Source: Kingdonia uniflora (taxonomy: Eukaryota; Streptophyta; Magnoliopsida; Ranunculales; Circaeasteraceae). From it: a stretch of DNA of 64,000 nucleotides. Below are positions 21,780 through 34,900 of the stretch, piece by piece. Both the position numbers and the translations under genes were made by a program. The stretch is taken from assembly GCA_014058105.1 (NCBI GenBank), contig JACGCM010000669.1, positions 2,604,001-2,668,000 on the forward strand, read 5' to 3'. The number at the start of each line of letters is the position of its first letter. The stretch's first letter is position 1. A model generated the notes under the pieces. The model did not search any database, was not told the origin of the DNA, and was given only the letters and a program-made list of their open reading frames with translations.

Positions 21780-24719
21780 ATGAAAATTGGGGGAAACATG
21801 AGAGACGTAGTTGAATCCAGTTCCTCGGCCCTAAAAAGGAATACAATGGTAATGTTTAACAATGCAAAGATTGAAGTTGAGAAATTCAATAACACAAATA
21901 ACTTCGGTATGTGGCGATACGAGGTTATTGAGGCTCTAAGTCAATACGACTTAAACAAGGTATTAGAGGACATGTCGGAGGACATAGAGGAAAGTGTATG
22001 GAGGAAGATGAACAAGAGGGCCTGTGGCCAAATTTGTTCTTATCTTGCTAAAAACATTAAGTACTTTGTAATGAATGAAACCTCTACAATTTTTTTTTGA
22101 AGGATTCTAGAGGAGAAGTACTTGGCCACTTCACTATAAGGCAAATGATTAGTATATCATAGCACTTGAATAACTTCACCAAGTTGTTAGCTGACTTTGC
22201 GAATCTAAAAGAGATAGTTGGGGATGAAGACAAGACACCCTTATTCTTAAACTCGCTTCGAGAAGAATTTAAGTATTTCGTTGCGACGATATCGTACGGG
22301 AAGAGTTCATTACAATACTCGAATGTGACTATGGCAATTGTAAATCATGTGTACCAGAAGAAGGAGAAGCGTGAGTTCGATAAGTCTACATCCGAGGTAT
22401 TGACGGCTCGAGGAAGATCTTCGGACAAGAGGAATAAGGGTAGTAACAACTCTTGGTTGAAATCAAGAGGTCGTGGTGGAAACCAAAATAATTTGGGAAA
22501 TGACCAATGTTTATTTTGCAAGGAAATGGGACATTGGAAAAATGAATTCCCCGTGCTTCTTAATACGAATAAAGGGAAGAAATAGGGCTCTTCAGTAAAT
22601 GTGGCTCAAGACAAGGCAAATGGAGGTAATAATTCTAATTTTTCTTTAACTATTTCATCAAGCGCATGTGTTATTGATTTAAAAGAATAAATTTTAGATT
22701 CGGGTGCTACTTATCACATTTGTCCCGAAAGGGGTTGTGTTTTCTAGTTTGAAAATACTAGAAGGTGGAGCGATGTTGATGGGAAATGATGATCCTTGTC
22801 GTATCATGGGGATATGTACCATTTATCTAAAGTTGCATAATAGGTTGGTTAAAGAGATTGATGAGGTTCGGTATATTCCGACAATGAGGAAGAACATTAT
22901 CTCAACTGGTTTACTTGAAGCGAAAGGCTGCATGGTTGTATTTTAGAATGGGGTAAAGAAGGTTCTTAAGGGAGCCATGGTTGTATTGAAGGGTAAAAGA
23001 AGAAGTAACAACTTGTATTATATGGATGGTATGGTTATTATTGGTGAGGCTTCTACCGCAGGAAGGGAGGAGAGCACTTCCAAAGATACCACACGGCTAT
23101 GGCGCATGCGTTTGGCGCATGAGGGAGAAAAGTTCATGAGAGTTCTCGCAAACCAGGGGCTATTAAAAGGTGTCAAGGTGTGTAAATTAGACTTTTATAA
23201 ATACTGTGTTCTGGGCAAGTAGACAAGGGTTAAGTTTGGCACCACTATCCACCGTATTCATGGAATCCCTGATTATATTCACTATGATGTTTGGGGACCC
23301 TCCAAGAATACATCGCTAGGGGGAAACATTATTTTGTGACTTTTGTGGATGACTTTTCTTGGCATGCATGGGTATATACCATGAGGTGGAAGGATGAAGT
23401 CCTAGAAATTTTCATGATGTGGAAGAAGTTAATTAAAATACAAACTGGCAAAAAGATCAAGTTGCTCCATTCGGATAATGGTGGGGAGTACACTGGTGTC
23501 CATTCTTGCAAGTATGTTGAGATGACGAGATAATTTGATACTTCACGGTTAGAGAGACACCGCAACAAAATGGGGTAGCTAAGCGCATGAACTGTATTTT
23601 ATTGAAGAAGGTGTGGTATATGTTGTTCAATTTTGGCAAGGCGTTCAGGGTTAAGGCTTTGACATATGCATGCTATCTCGTTAATAGGTTGCTTTCATCT
23701 GTAATTAAGGGTAAAACACCAATAAAAGCTTGGTCGGGAGAACCCGCTACAGATTATGATACTCTTCATATATTTGGGTGTCTAGTATACTATCATGTTA
23801 AGGATGGTAAGTTGAATCCACGAGCAAGGAATGTCATTTTTCTGGGTTAAAAAAAGGGTGTGAAAGGCTACAGGTTGTGGGATACAAGAGACAAAAATAT
23901 CACTTTTAATGAGGCTTTTATGATAAAGTCACATGTCTCTAAGCACATAAAAAAGACGATAAACGAGGTATTGCAGCGGGTAGAGATTGATGTGTCTTTA
24001 TATTGGCCAGAGAGTTCCGTACAAAAGGGGGTATCATCTACTGGTGTGATAACGGGTGATGAGCCACTAGTTCATGTTCCAAATGATGAAGACACGGATG
24101 AAGGTGAAGCATTTGGCAGTACGGATAAAGAGATTCCAGTAGTGGAGTCAATCGCAATGAGTAAACTAAAGAGGCATATAAGTAAACCGAGTTGGCATAC
24201 AAAGGATATGGTGATCCCAAAGGTGAATGCCATGGTAGCCTATGCACTAATGGTTGTTGAAGAGGATGTTCCTTCCACCAATAAGGGAGCTATTTACAGT
24301 TCCGAGGCTAAGCATTGGAAGGGAGCGGTGAATGAAGAAATGTATTCTTATTTCAAGAATAAAACTTGGGAACTTTCGAAGTTGCCGAAGGAAAAGAAGG
24401 CGATCAATTGTAAATGGGTTTATACAAAGCAACAAAGACCTCTTGATAAAGATATACGCTTCAAGGCAAGACTCAGAGCCAAAGACTATGCTCAAAGGGA
24501 GGGGATTGATTACAATGAAGTTTTTTCTCCAGTGGTGAAATACTCCTCCATTAGTATCCTATTGGCCTTGGTAGCACAATTTGATTTGGAGCTGCAAGAA
24601 CTCGATGTTAAAATGACGTTCTTACATGTAAATTTGAAAGAAGAGATCTATATGACTCAGCCGAGTGGGTTTATAGTTACGGGGAAGGAAGGTTATGTGT
24701 GTAAGCTAAAAAATGGGTG
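21780..24719 (+). pseudogene. Ty1/copia gag-pol, 3' truncated inside RT
   Basis: Order and motifs: gag (21780-22585, with a stop at about 22098) containing FNNTNNFGMWRYEVIEAL and a knuckle CLFCKEMGHWKNEF, where the last Cys is Phe; protease LDSGATYHICP (22695-22727); pre-integrase block LWRMRLAHEGEKFM (about 23098); integrase with YDVWGP, FVDDFSWHAWVY and HSDNGGEY (23280-23490); the block FGCLVYYHVKDGKLNPRARN (about 23774); and RT from WKGAVNEEMYSYFKNKTWEL to LDVKMTFLHVNLKEEIYMTQ (24316-24660). RT stops at 24717, so RNase H and the 3' LTR are lost. Stops at about 22690, 22944, 23221, 23531 and 23848 break the frame. This is a dead copia element with a deleted 3' half. Confidence 0.93.
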
Positions 24720-25265
24720 AAGAGGATGAGAGGGCAGCAGGAGGGGAGATAATTCAATGTGATGAAGTGAATCATCTGAGCTGCTTTAAATGTAACTATA
24801 TGTGATTGTAAGCTCGAACTTTGATAGCTCGAAATGAATAAGTAATCTATTTGCAGTGTTCTGTTTTTGTTATCTGTTGATTGTAGAATAATGCAAATTG
24901 AATCTGTGAACTGAAAAATAGGATCAATGCATTTGTTGAACTGCTTATGTGGCAGAAACTATGGATTATAATTGTTTGATTCTAACAGCTGGGCAAATAA
25001 TTTTAAATTTTGAATATTTTGTTATTTATAGGAATGACGTGTATTATGGTACGATCTTGGTTGAGTATAAAAGCAAGATGATGGATCTTGAAGATTGTCT
25101 TGGGAAATAGATATGGAATTGCTTAATGGCTAAAGGCAGAGACAGACGTGATAATAGTAAATATTATCACAAAGATCATGATGATGTTGTGAGATGAAAA
25201 GACATGCATATAGGGGAAGTAGGGGTGACCGACACGTGTCTGAAAGAGCCATCATTTCAAAAATT
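24720..25265. other. Unassigned sequence between copia and aORF copy 2
   Basis: A position where the 3' LTR of the minus-strand Tat element would be expected. A short stretch (GATAGCTCGAAATG, near 24816) faintly resembles the LTR edge at 37400-37420, but I cannot align the rest. TATAAAAG at about 25067 has no clear gene after it. Confidence 0.3.
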
Positions 25266-25494
25266 GAGGGAGAGTATAAAATTTTTTCTCTCTCTTCCTC
25301 ATAAATTATCAACAGTTATAGAGAAAAAAAAAGTGATGTAACCAGTATTTCTAAAGATTGGAAACATTTAAGTTATGAGCATAATTTTGTAGAAAAAGCT
25401 TTATCTAGTGAAAAAACTTTGTTAGAGAAATAACGAGATCATCAAAACTCAATGAAACGTGTGGGCAAAGTAGAAGATTGTGGGCAAAGTACAG

Positions 25495-25890
25495 GTTAGT
25501 AAATTTTCTTCCTCTGTTTCGATTATAATTAATGGTACTATGTATATGTGCTTGTTTGTTCATCGGCTTTGTATATAATTTATTTAGGGATGTTAAATTT
25601 GGGAATGTAGGGGGCTGAAAAATAATTGTTTGCCTATTTTTAGTGAATATTTACAAAAGCTTTGGGTATGGTAACAAACGTCTGAAGAGAGAAAATTGTC
25701 TTTAGAAAAGAAGAGGGAAAGTTGAAATTAATTTTTTACTTTTTTGGAAAGTTTTGAAAATAAATGTCTTGACTGGGTAAAAAATTATAAGTGGGGTTTA
25801 TCTCTGTTGTGTGTGTGGTATATCATGTATTTGTATATGCGCTCAGTTGTAGAGATAAAGAAAGTAATATAAGATTGTTTGTACCTATAG
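25495..25890 (+). other. 5'-UTR intron of aORF copy 2
   Basis: Donor GTTAGTAAATTTTC, acceptor TACCTATAG. It shares the donor octamer GTTAGTAA with aORF copy 1 (minus, 2969). Confidence 0.5.
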
Positions 25891-28607
25891 GTCCAATATG
25901 CTTACTAAAAACCTAAAGCTGAGTAGTAGATTTGTAATGTCATCCAGTTCAGAGAAAATATCATCGTCAGCTAGAGAGGATGATTGTGGAGGTATGGAAG
26001 AAATTATAGATATAAGGGAAGTCATTGTAGGTGTATGGGCTAACATGCCCAGTAAAGTAAGTAATATTGTAGAGGATGATGATACAGGGGTGACAAATGA
26101 GTCATTTTACATATATCCAGAGGGAGTAGAAGTAGGGAAAGAATATTTGAAATTTAATAAGAAGTTAAAAGGGGATTGGGGGAATTATGTAATGGAGCAA
26201 GGTTCTCGGTTTAGAACCTTGATACCAGGGAAAGGGGTAAAAGAAGTACACTGTCAAGTACCCAGTCAAGATTTGTAGAAGAAGGAAAGAGGAATTGGTG
26301 AAGATGAAGAGAATTTGTACTATAATGGGTCAGGTATGGCAGGCCTGAATAATAGTTTTTTGTGCTATCTGAACCAAGTCATATATGGCCTTAGGATTCC
26401 TATGACCTTTTTTCATAAAGGGGTTATAAATACATTGCAGTGTTGTCCTGTTAAATTAAATAGGAATGTTTTTAAGATAATGAGGGTGTGTGAGGCTTTG
26501 AATGAGAAGTGGAGAAAGAATGGGACTGCAAAGCAGTTTGTAGCAGCTGATGTGCTGAAATTTTATAGAATAAAGTATGTCAAAGCTCGTAATAGCGGTT
26601 ACCTATTTAGTGACTCGTTTAGGCAAAAAAATTGACTTGGAATCTGTTGGTAGATCGTGGAATGACCATCGTGAATAGGTAGGGGCAATTGTATGCAGGT
26701 TCCAGATGAACCAACGCTCGACCTGGACCATAAATAATTTTACCCGAGTAAGTAACGCCTGCTAACTTGATCGAATATCAGTTTTTCTTCAAGCTGTAAA
26801 ACATTTCCTTATTTTTGTTTGCCATGTCCTGATCTCTAATTCTTTCCTGACAATACAAGCTTATTCGACTGCATACCCCTCGAACAGGTCGAGTTGAAGC
26901 AAGTGCTCGGGGAGTTGAATATTCGTAGGTATAAAAGAGTAGATTCCAGAGTTCTCAAAGTTTAACGAGCTCACGAGAATCAAGCTATGGCTGAGAAGAG
27001 TGTGAAGAAGACCCTTCTTCCTCTAAGGGATCTGACTAGTATCCCTCCATCTCCGCAAAGGAGTACGGGCGGGGTGTGGAAGATCCGAAGGTCGAAAAAG
27101 ATAATGCCAAAAGCTTCACATTCTACTGTAGAGGTGGCCCAGGGGAAAAGGGTTATAAGCTGGCTGTTGAGGGTGTGGTGGAGGAGCAGACGGTGATCGA
27201 GGTCGCTCATGTAGAAAGAGTAAAAAAATCTCTGAAAAGGAAGCAACATGAGATCGAGGGTAATGATCAAGGTAAGGTTAAGGTTGTGGCGTTCCTTAGA
27301 GATGTAGAACATAAATGTTTTAGAATGGCGGGAACGGAGCCGAGGAAGCTCGTAAAGGCATTTCAAGAGCAAACTGCCAATGTATGTATTAATATCCACT
27401 ATTTACTGTATTGTTGTTGATGTATGTATTGTTGATCTCATGTATTATATTGGTAGCTCTCGATGCTGGTATAAGGAGCTACAAGTTTTATTGAGAAGAG
27501 GAGCCAGGAGTATGGAGAGCTTACTCAAAGGTTCGATGCTCAAACAGCTCGAATGAAGGAGCTCGAGGAGGAGCTTAAGAAGGAGAAAGGAGAGAAAGGC
27601 TGAAGAGTTGAAGGTTGCTGAAGAGCGGTATGCGTTACTGGTTGAGCATGAGGAGACTCTGGCAAAAGCTTTTACAGAGATAAGGGATGACATAAATAAT
27701 CTGATCCAATCTTAACGTCATAAGTTTGATGGCCATAAGATTATTGTGCCATGTTTGAATGTGTGTTTGATAACATAAAATTTGTAATCTATGTAGGAAA
27801 TAAAGCGATTGAGAAAAACTGTTACCACTCTGGAGAGATCGTTGAGTAGAGCGAGATTCCGTGACTCGTATTCAACATGTACTAAATAAAATTAAGTATG
27901 AGAGAACGCAGTTTAAATCCATTTCGGAGAAAAACTTTAAAGAATTATATGATCTATAGTGTAGATACGCAAAAATAAAAATACAAATGGGTGAGGTGTT
28001 AAGAAAAGTGGAGGAGAGAGGGGTATTGATACGAAAACTGAAAGACTTAACTTATTTTACTATCCCGAGTGATAAGGCGAGGTGTCAGAAGCTTTTGGTA
28101 ACTCTGACACTATATTTTGAGGCCAAAGTAGACAGAGAGCGGGGTTTAAAAGAGGCTTATGTAGAGCTCTTAAAGGAAAGAGGTGTAGTGCCTGACCCAA
28201 CTTGAGTTATGTTTTAATCTCGAGAGGCACGTAATCGTCATAGCGTAAAGGCAAAAAAATGTTCAGATTGAGCTGGTGTGTCTGTCATATGAGGTGACGT
28301 AGGTCCCTTACCTAATAATCTTGGCTTTGTGTAGGATTAAAGAACAATGAGGATTTTATTTTTCAAATAAGGATAAAACAGATATAGGTGCAGGGCAATT
28401 TAGAGTATGAGTTAATGGAGTTGCAAAACGTGCTGAAGCAAAGTACATAACAAAATACCTCTTTGGGAAATCAACTGTCAGAAGAAATAACTTTTAGAAA
28501 GAAGGTAGAAGGGGATTTGAAAAAGTTGGCTATATTACAGAAAGATACGCGTAGGCGTCTTCATAGATTGAATATGATGTTGAAGGAGCATTTGTATCTG
28601 ACACGAG

Positions 28608-29217
28608 TGTAATGGCGTATTTTTCAGAAGGATAAACTTTGCCAATACTTTTAGTAAGGATGATACAATAATAAGCTTAAAAAAACAAGATTTTACGTGG
28701 AAACTTAGTAAAGGCTGAGAAAAACCACGTCCTCGAGGAGGGTTTTGATGAAAAATCTAATAAGTTGTTAATTATTATAATTTGTTGTATGATACGAATG
28801 TAAGGATGAATGAATAGTAAAGTTATGGATCTAAATAACTCATTTTGTGCCTGTATTTATAGTAGATTCAGGCAGTTTTCCAAAAAGAAAAACAGTTTCT
28901 TATTTCGGGGGTAGTGGGTGAACTTCGCGGATCTCCGACGGCTCTTTTTGACTAAGCACAACGGTTACTTTTAGTAGGTCGAGAACTTGTAGTTACAGAC
29001 GTGGCATCTTCTCGAATGTTGGGTTGTCTTCGATTATGTTTTGTTGGCTTCTTTTTGTTAAACCTGGGAAATATGCTACTACAATCGCCCCATTCTCGGC
29101 ATAAGTACTTGTTGTGTCGAGAAGAAATTGGAAGTTGAACAGGTTGTTGAATGTTGTACATGTCTTCATTCTGTCGTTTTCGAGGCCAATGTCAAATGAA
29201 TCAGGTCATGTGTTTCA
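28608..29217 (-). repeat. Solo LTR (family A), 610 bp, inserted in aORF copy 2
   Basis: In plus view it starts TGTAATGGCG and ends TGTTTCA, flanked on both sides by CGAG (28604-28607 and 29218-29221). Read on the minus strand it matches the Tat LTR at 4382-5005 across most of its length, including the TATA region ACTATAAATACAGGC and the U5 block with TTCCACGTAAAATCTTG. Host coding resumes in frame after the insertion, so this is a solo LTR left by LTR-LTR recombination. Confidence 0.8.
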
Positions 29218-29639
29218 CGAGGAGAATTTAATACAGAATATTGTACTTCGTAAGTTTTAGAAGGTTGGGTTATAAATAGATGGAGAAAGAAAGAGTTATT
29301 GTTCGGTAGATAAATGGTTTGGAGGCCATGATAGTAAAGATGTCGCCCCAGACATGGCATAGTGAGTGGTTCGAGCTTGCGGAGGGGAATTTTGGCGATT
29401 ATACAGAAGTAAACCTTGGTGTTATGTTTCTGCTATTGTTTAATCTTAAACCAGTGGTTATGATGGTTGGGAGAATTGAGTGAGGTGGAGGTAGAGAGCA
29501 TCGAAACACAGTATGTCCATTAGAGCTAGTGTTATTTGTTATTGCAGAAGGTTTTGGTGCTCATCATTGATTAAAGAAGTAACCACTGCTCATATTGAAG
29601 ACAACGATGTGAAGGTGGGTAGGGCGTCCTGTGTCTCTT

Positions 29640-31297
29640 ATTGATACAAAAAACTTCTTGTAATTTTCATTTGCTGCCTCTCGGCATGGCATACACAGGC
29701 AGCTATTTTTAGAAGTTCCCTGACCTGAGATTCATTGAGTTTCTTAGGATATCGTTGCCCCTGTCGTAGGAGGATATGCCAGATTCTTGTGAAAAGAAGC
29801 ACATAGCTTCGAGTCCTCAATGTCGAATAATAGAACGTAAAATATAGCTTGATGTAATGTAATTGAAGATAACGAGATTTGGCGTTAATGATGTAGAATT
29901 CGACGTCGATTGTGGCTGGTCCAGCGGTGATAGGTAAGATGATCTTGTCGACTCGCACTTCTTTGGAACCAAAAAATCCACTAATATCGGTGTTGCTTGG
30001 AATAACTTAATCGGCCAATCCCATCTGATCGATTGTACTCTAAAAGAGAGTCTCGATACTGCTTCCAATATCGCTCATCATTGTAAGCATGACAAACTTC
30101 TTCATCATGAGCATTATAACTAATGCATCATGATGTGGAAATTTGACATGACTAAGTCGCAATCTTCGAATGAAATCCCAAGCCGGCGATTGCTTGACTC
30201 AGGTAAAAGTTTGGCCTATTTATCTTAAGGTATGAGATCGCACATTCTAATAATCTTCTGTGCTTAAATCTGCAAGAGTTGTTAATTTGATAAATTTTGA
30301 TCATGGTGTTATGGTACATATGGTACAAATATTTCTCCTCATCTTGATCTCCAACCTGGACTATGTCGATCTACGTCTTGTAGCTTCCATTCTTGTATGA
30401 TTCCAGATTGACAATATATTCGTTCATCCTCCTATCTTTGAAAATAAATTCCAACAACCTCTGTAAAGCATAACAGTTTTTAGTAGTATGATGATTTACC
30501 TTGTGATGCTTGCAGTACGGTTTGCCATCGATTGGTTCCAATGGTTAAGATAGACGGTATAGTTTATCCTTTGATAAAATTGAAATAATTGCAGAGATTT
30601 AGACATTCATTTTGGGGAGGACTGGTTTGGGTAATAAATTGCCTTTTCGAGGCTTATCAGGGTTGGCCTTGGAATGCTTTATTCACCCTGATCCTCATTC
30701 GGTTCATTATTTCATTCTATAGTCAGACCTTTTGTGGTTAGGACGGATTTAGTAGATTTATGCCTTTCAGACATCATCTTTTCTAGATCGACATGCCCAT
30801 TGACCTTGGTGATCATATCCTCTAAGGTCGCGGGTTCATTTAAGAAGAAGTGTTCTTTGGCCTTGCAGTCGAGCTGGAACGTGTTGGTAAAAGTAGCAAC
30901 AACCATTTTTTGATCAAGATTATTAACTTTTCGTGCGTGCTCCAAAAACATCTTTTCAAAGGGCTCGAGCTTCTCCCCTTGTGATTGTTTAAGACTAATA
31001 AGATAATATAAATTCTCCTCCTTGTCTTTGTTATGAGTATACGTCTTGATGAAATGCTTCTATAACTAATCGAATGTGAGGATGGAATTTTCAGGTTAAA
31101 AGTGGACCCACCGGAGTGGTTCTCCCTGTAGACTTGTTGTGAACAAACGGTATAGAATGTGGTTGAGATTTGAGTATAACCCAAAGGAATCACGGTATTG
31201 TTGAAGATGCTCATTTAGATCGGTGCCCTTGTATTTCCATATTTTTGGAGCATGGAAACCTTTCGGTACCTCCATATCGAATAGCTCTTTGACAATC
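29640..31297 (-). pseudogene. Tat-type Ty3 gag (C-terminal part) and protease
   Basis: Read on the minus strand from 31297: a gag region with MEVPKGFHAPKIWKYKGTDL (about 31280-31220) and LYRLFTTSLQGEPLRWVHF, then EKMFLEHARKVNNLDQKMV (about 30955). An aspartic protease follows, with PHHDALVIM, DIGSSIETLF (the usual DxGSS site), SNTDISGFFGSKEV and ILPITAGPA (30150-29890). RT, RNase H and integrase are absent; the coding fades near 29640, close to the end of the antisense aORF. Several stops. The N-terminal half of gag lies at 36653-37313, beyond the chromovirus insertion. Confidence 0.85.
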
Positions 31298-31860
31298 TGA
31301 TCCAAGTGGCTCTGGGTCATTTTTAGGCTTTTTCGAAAGTCTATTAAAACAGATTTTTAGTCTGTTCGAATACACCCTTTTGGTATTCGAATAGACTTCT
31401 TTTCCTATTCGAATAATCAGGTGTCTGAATATTTTGTTCGAACAGACTAAAAAGTCTGTTCGAATACACTTCTTTTTTATTCGAATAGATCTTTATTTTT
31501 ATTCAAATAAATACCTGTCTGAGCGTTCTGTTCAAAAAGACTTTTAGTCTGTTTGAATACACTTTTTTTGTTTGAACAGAGGCTTTCTTGGTTCAAAGAA
31601 AAGCGTAATTCAGTCTATAGTTTTAGACGTTTAAGGCTAACTAGGAACTTATAACCCTTATAAAGGGGAAAGGCTAAACAAGATTAGAGGATGTTAGATC
31701 AATCAAAGTTCTGAAAGAGAGACTTAGAGCTTAAGAGCAATTTGATTGTAATCGATTTATTTGAGCAATTAAAACTCTAAAAGGGATTTTTCCCAACCAA
31801 TTGGTGTGTTCTTCATATTTTTTTGGCTAATTAGGGTTCCTAAATTCGTATTGTAGATTA
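31298..31860 (+). repeat. Chromovirus 5' LTR, 563 bp
   Basis: Starts TGATCC and ends GATTA; matches 36120-36647 end to end with many substitutions. It contains a TTCGAA array (31360-31610). Left flank is CAATC. Confidence 0.85.
31360..31610 (+). repeat. TTCGAA-palindrome array in the chromovirus 5' LTR
   Basis: Six exact TTCGAA cores between about 31369 and 31485 plus TTCAAA and TTTGAA variants, in alternating forms TATTCGAATAGA and CTGTTCGAACAGA, in the U3 half. Confidence 0.8.
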
Positions 31861-31862
31861 CG

Positions 31863-31871
31863 TGGTATCAG
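31863..31871 (+). other. Chromovirus primer-binding site
   Basis: TGGTATCAG, two bases after the LTR, matches the first nine bases of the initiator methionine tRNA complement. Confidence 0.75.
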
Positions 31872-31937
31872 TTTTTCAATTACGATTCTCGGGGGTGATT
31901 GTAGCTTATAGTATCTACATGTGACTGACTCAAGCAA

Positions 31938-34900
31938 ATGAAAGAGAAGCTCGTGAGTCCGTTGAAGATTCACCGGAAACTTAACTCGAAAAAGAAGGAC
32001 AATTTGGAGATGGGCGATTCCGAAGATCGACTCACGACTTTGGAAATGAAAGTTTCCAACCTAACTACTACTCTGGGGGAATTGGTAGAATAATTGCATC
32101 TTACGAACCTCGCGAAGGCTTCTGCTTCGGTAAAACGGCGAGGCCGCAAGAAGAAGAAAGGGGTTATGGAGGGGATGGTGAGGAGGATACAAAGGAAATA
32201 GATAGCGATTCTAGTAATGCCAAATCTGTCAAGGAGCGCTCGGGTATTGGTAAGTCAATGAATCTTATGCGTAATCTTTATATTGACTTTAAGATTGAAA
32301 TTCCATTTTTTTATAGTTCAATAGATGCCGAGAAGTTGAATAATTGGTTAGATAGGTTAGAGACCTATTTTTTTGTTTTCGAATATTCCAATGCTCTGAA
32401 AATTTGTTTCTCTATGTTAAAATTCGCAAGTCATACACTCACGTGGTAGAAGTCCTATTAGAAATGCCAAAAAGTAGAAAGTTTGAGTTAGAAAGAATTT
32501 AAGGTGTTAGTGAGGAAGCAATTATATCTAATTAGGTATGAACAAGAGCGATGGTACAAATGGCACAATTTGCGCCATGAGTTTGGGCAATCCGTACAAT
32601 AATTTACTAAGGAATTTCATAACCAAGCGTTGGTTTTAGACATTGATGTCGATGGGTATGAGGTGTTCATGAAATATACGGAGAGTTTATCAGAGTCTAT
32701 TAGAAGATAATTAAAGCTCTTTAATGTAAAAAATATTGAAGATGCTACCGCTAAAGTAATTGTTATTGAAGGCAAGTACTTGAAGAACGACAAGAAAGAC
32801 GACAAGAGTAAGTCGGGGTATAAGTCTGGTTGGAAGAATAAGAATAGAGGAGAGTCCAAAGGAGATGGGTCTTTATCCAAGGGGAATTATTGTAATTATT
32901 GTAAGGCAAATAGGCACATTTCAGATAAGCGTTGGAAACTTTACCTAGAGATTAGGCTGAAGGAGGAGAGGAGCAAGAAAGAGAAACGTGCACTAGCCAC
33001 AATAATTGTGGATTTTCTAAATTTAGATAAGCCTAATCCTAATCCTAAGCTTACTTTAATGTTCAAGCAACCTATAGCTATCGACGAGGTGAGTCGAGAA
33101 GAACTTTTTCATGTCAACATTCAAGTGAAACAGAGCTTAGTCAAGGCCATTATTGATCCGAGTAGTCAAAAGAATTTAATTTCAGAGGCGGTGGTAATGA
33201 AGATGGGTTTGGCTGTTGTGGCTTATCCTAAGCCGTATGGATTGGATTAGATTCAGAAAGACGCAGAGTTGAAGATCACTAAGCAGTGCGCGTTTAAGTT
33301 TGCAATTACTGAGAAGTTTATTGATGAAGTGGCATGTGAGGTGGTTTCGTTGGACGTGTGTCAAGTCATCTTGGGTAGCCCTTATCTTTGGGACCGAGAT
33401 GCAATCCTTTACCATAGAGCTCGCAAGTATCATCTTGTGAAGGAGGGGATAAAGTTTCATATCAATACATGCAAGGAATATATTACTACTAATAATTTAG
33501 TAACTACGACTCAGACGAAGAGGTTGGTTAATGCGAGTGGCAAGTTTGTATTATTGTTGGTACAACCAGTTCAAGAGGCTCTGTCGGCCAAGGTGTTGTC
33601 TACTTTGGCGATGTCTCATAAGCAATAAACCGATATAGGGAAGTTGTAAGAGGAGTATGAAGACCTATTTCTGGGCATAGAAGAGATGCCACGCAAGAGG
33701 GATATGGAGCATGATATCACCTTGATGAATGGTGAGCCACTACCTAATATTGGGTTGTATCAAATTTCTGTTACAAAGTCTGATAAGATCAAGAAATACG
33801 TACAGGAACTCTTAGAGCAAGGAGTTATTAATCCAAGTTGCTCACCTTGTGGTTCACTGGTATTATTGGTGCTGAAGAAGGATGAGTCTTGGAAAATATG
33901 TGTGGATTATCGGGCGCTGAACAAATTACTATGACGAATCGCTATCCGCTTCCACATATTGATGAAATTTTAGATGAGTTTTAGACGGCTCAGTTTTTCA
34001 CCAAGTTGGATCTTAAGTCGGGTTACCATCAAGTTAGAATCTTGGATGAAGATACTTAGAAGATAACGTTCAAGACCAAACAGGGCCTCTTTGAGTAGTT
34101 GGTGATGCCATTGGGTTATGTAATGCTTCAACAACATTTATGCAATTAATGAATGAGGTACTTCGTGCTTTTATTAATAATTTCATGATTGTGCATTTGG
34201 ATGACATCTTAATATATAGTCAAACATGGGAGGAACACCTTGTACATTTACGCAAAGTGTTGGGCATTTTGCGATCACAACAACTTTTCAAAACGGGAAG
34301 AAGTACGAGTTTGGGAAGAAGGAGTCAGTATACTTGGGGTTTATTGTTGGTGGCGGTGAGCTTAAGGTCGATCCAGAGAAGGTCTCGGTTATTACTAATT
34401 AGCCTAGACCCCGTACAATGACAGAAGTGAGGAGTTTTATGGGTTCTTGTCAGTATTTACGGAAGTTTATTCAGGATTTTTCACAAATAGCCGCACCATT
34501 ACATTCTTTAATAAAGGCCGGGGTAAAGTTTCTATGGGAAGATCACCATGAGAAGACTTTTTTGTTACTGATGCGTAAAATTTCAGATGCACCAGTGTTA
34601 GCGTTGCCCAATTTGCAGCGGCCTTTTGAGGTCAAGACAGATGCGTCAGACTATGCATTGGGAGCGATTCTTTTACAGGATGAGAAGTTGATATCCTACC
34701 ATTTTGAGATGTTTACAGGAGTAGTACGCAACTATCCTACCTACAATAAGAAGTTTTACGCATTATATCAATCAGTGAAATATTGGCGGAATTACTTATT
34801 GGGGAATGAGGTTATGGTACATTCTAATCACAAACCACTATAGTTCTTATTTACGCAGTCCAAGTTACAACAAGCTCACCATATGAAGTGGATGTCGTAC

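Larger units (their letters stand above)
25272..29253 (+). pseudogene. Multi-exon antisense aORF of the minus-strand Tat element, copy 2 (PF04195-like, coiled coil)
   Basis: A spliced layout can be read. TATAAAA at 25274; leader exon to 25494; intron 25495-25890; exon 25891-26747 with ATG at 25898, an acidic N-terminus and the PF04195-like block VIYGLRIPMTFFHKGVINTL followed by CCPVKLNRNVFKIM; intron to 26887; exon 26888-27381; exon from 27457 with ELTQRFDAQTARMKELEEEL and a frameshift near 27595; exon from 27797; stop at 28203 in one frame; further coiled coil 28390-28607. A solo LTR then interrupts it, and the frame resumes at 29222 to a TAA at 29251. Stops and frameshifts make it non-functional. 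Exon edges are judged from GT/AG only. Antisense ORFs of this kind are known from Tat-lineage elements; their role is unknown. Confidence 0.62.

Noticed and set aside
28608..29217. 3' LTR of the same element as the gag-protease at 29640-31297
   Set aside because: It differs strongly from the family B 5' LTR at 37393 and is flanked by CGAG on both sides, so it is a later solo insertion.
29258..29275. TATA box inside the LTR driving the aORF of copy 2
   Set aside because: After defining the solo LTR at 28608-29217 this TATAAATA lies outside it and downstream of the aORF stop.
31360..31610. Heat-shock elements in the LTR
   Set aside because: Heat-shock elements need GAA and TTC blocks two bases apart; here TTC and GAA abut directly (TTCGAA).
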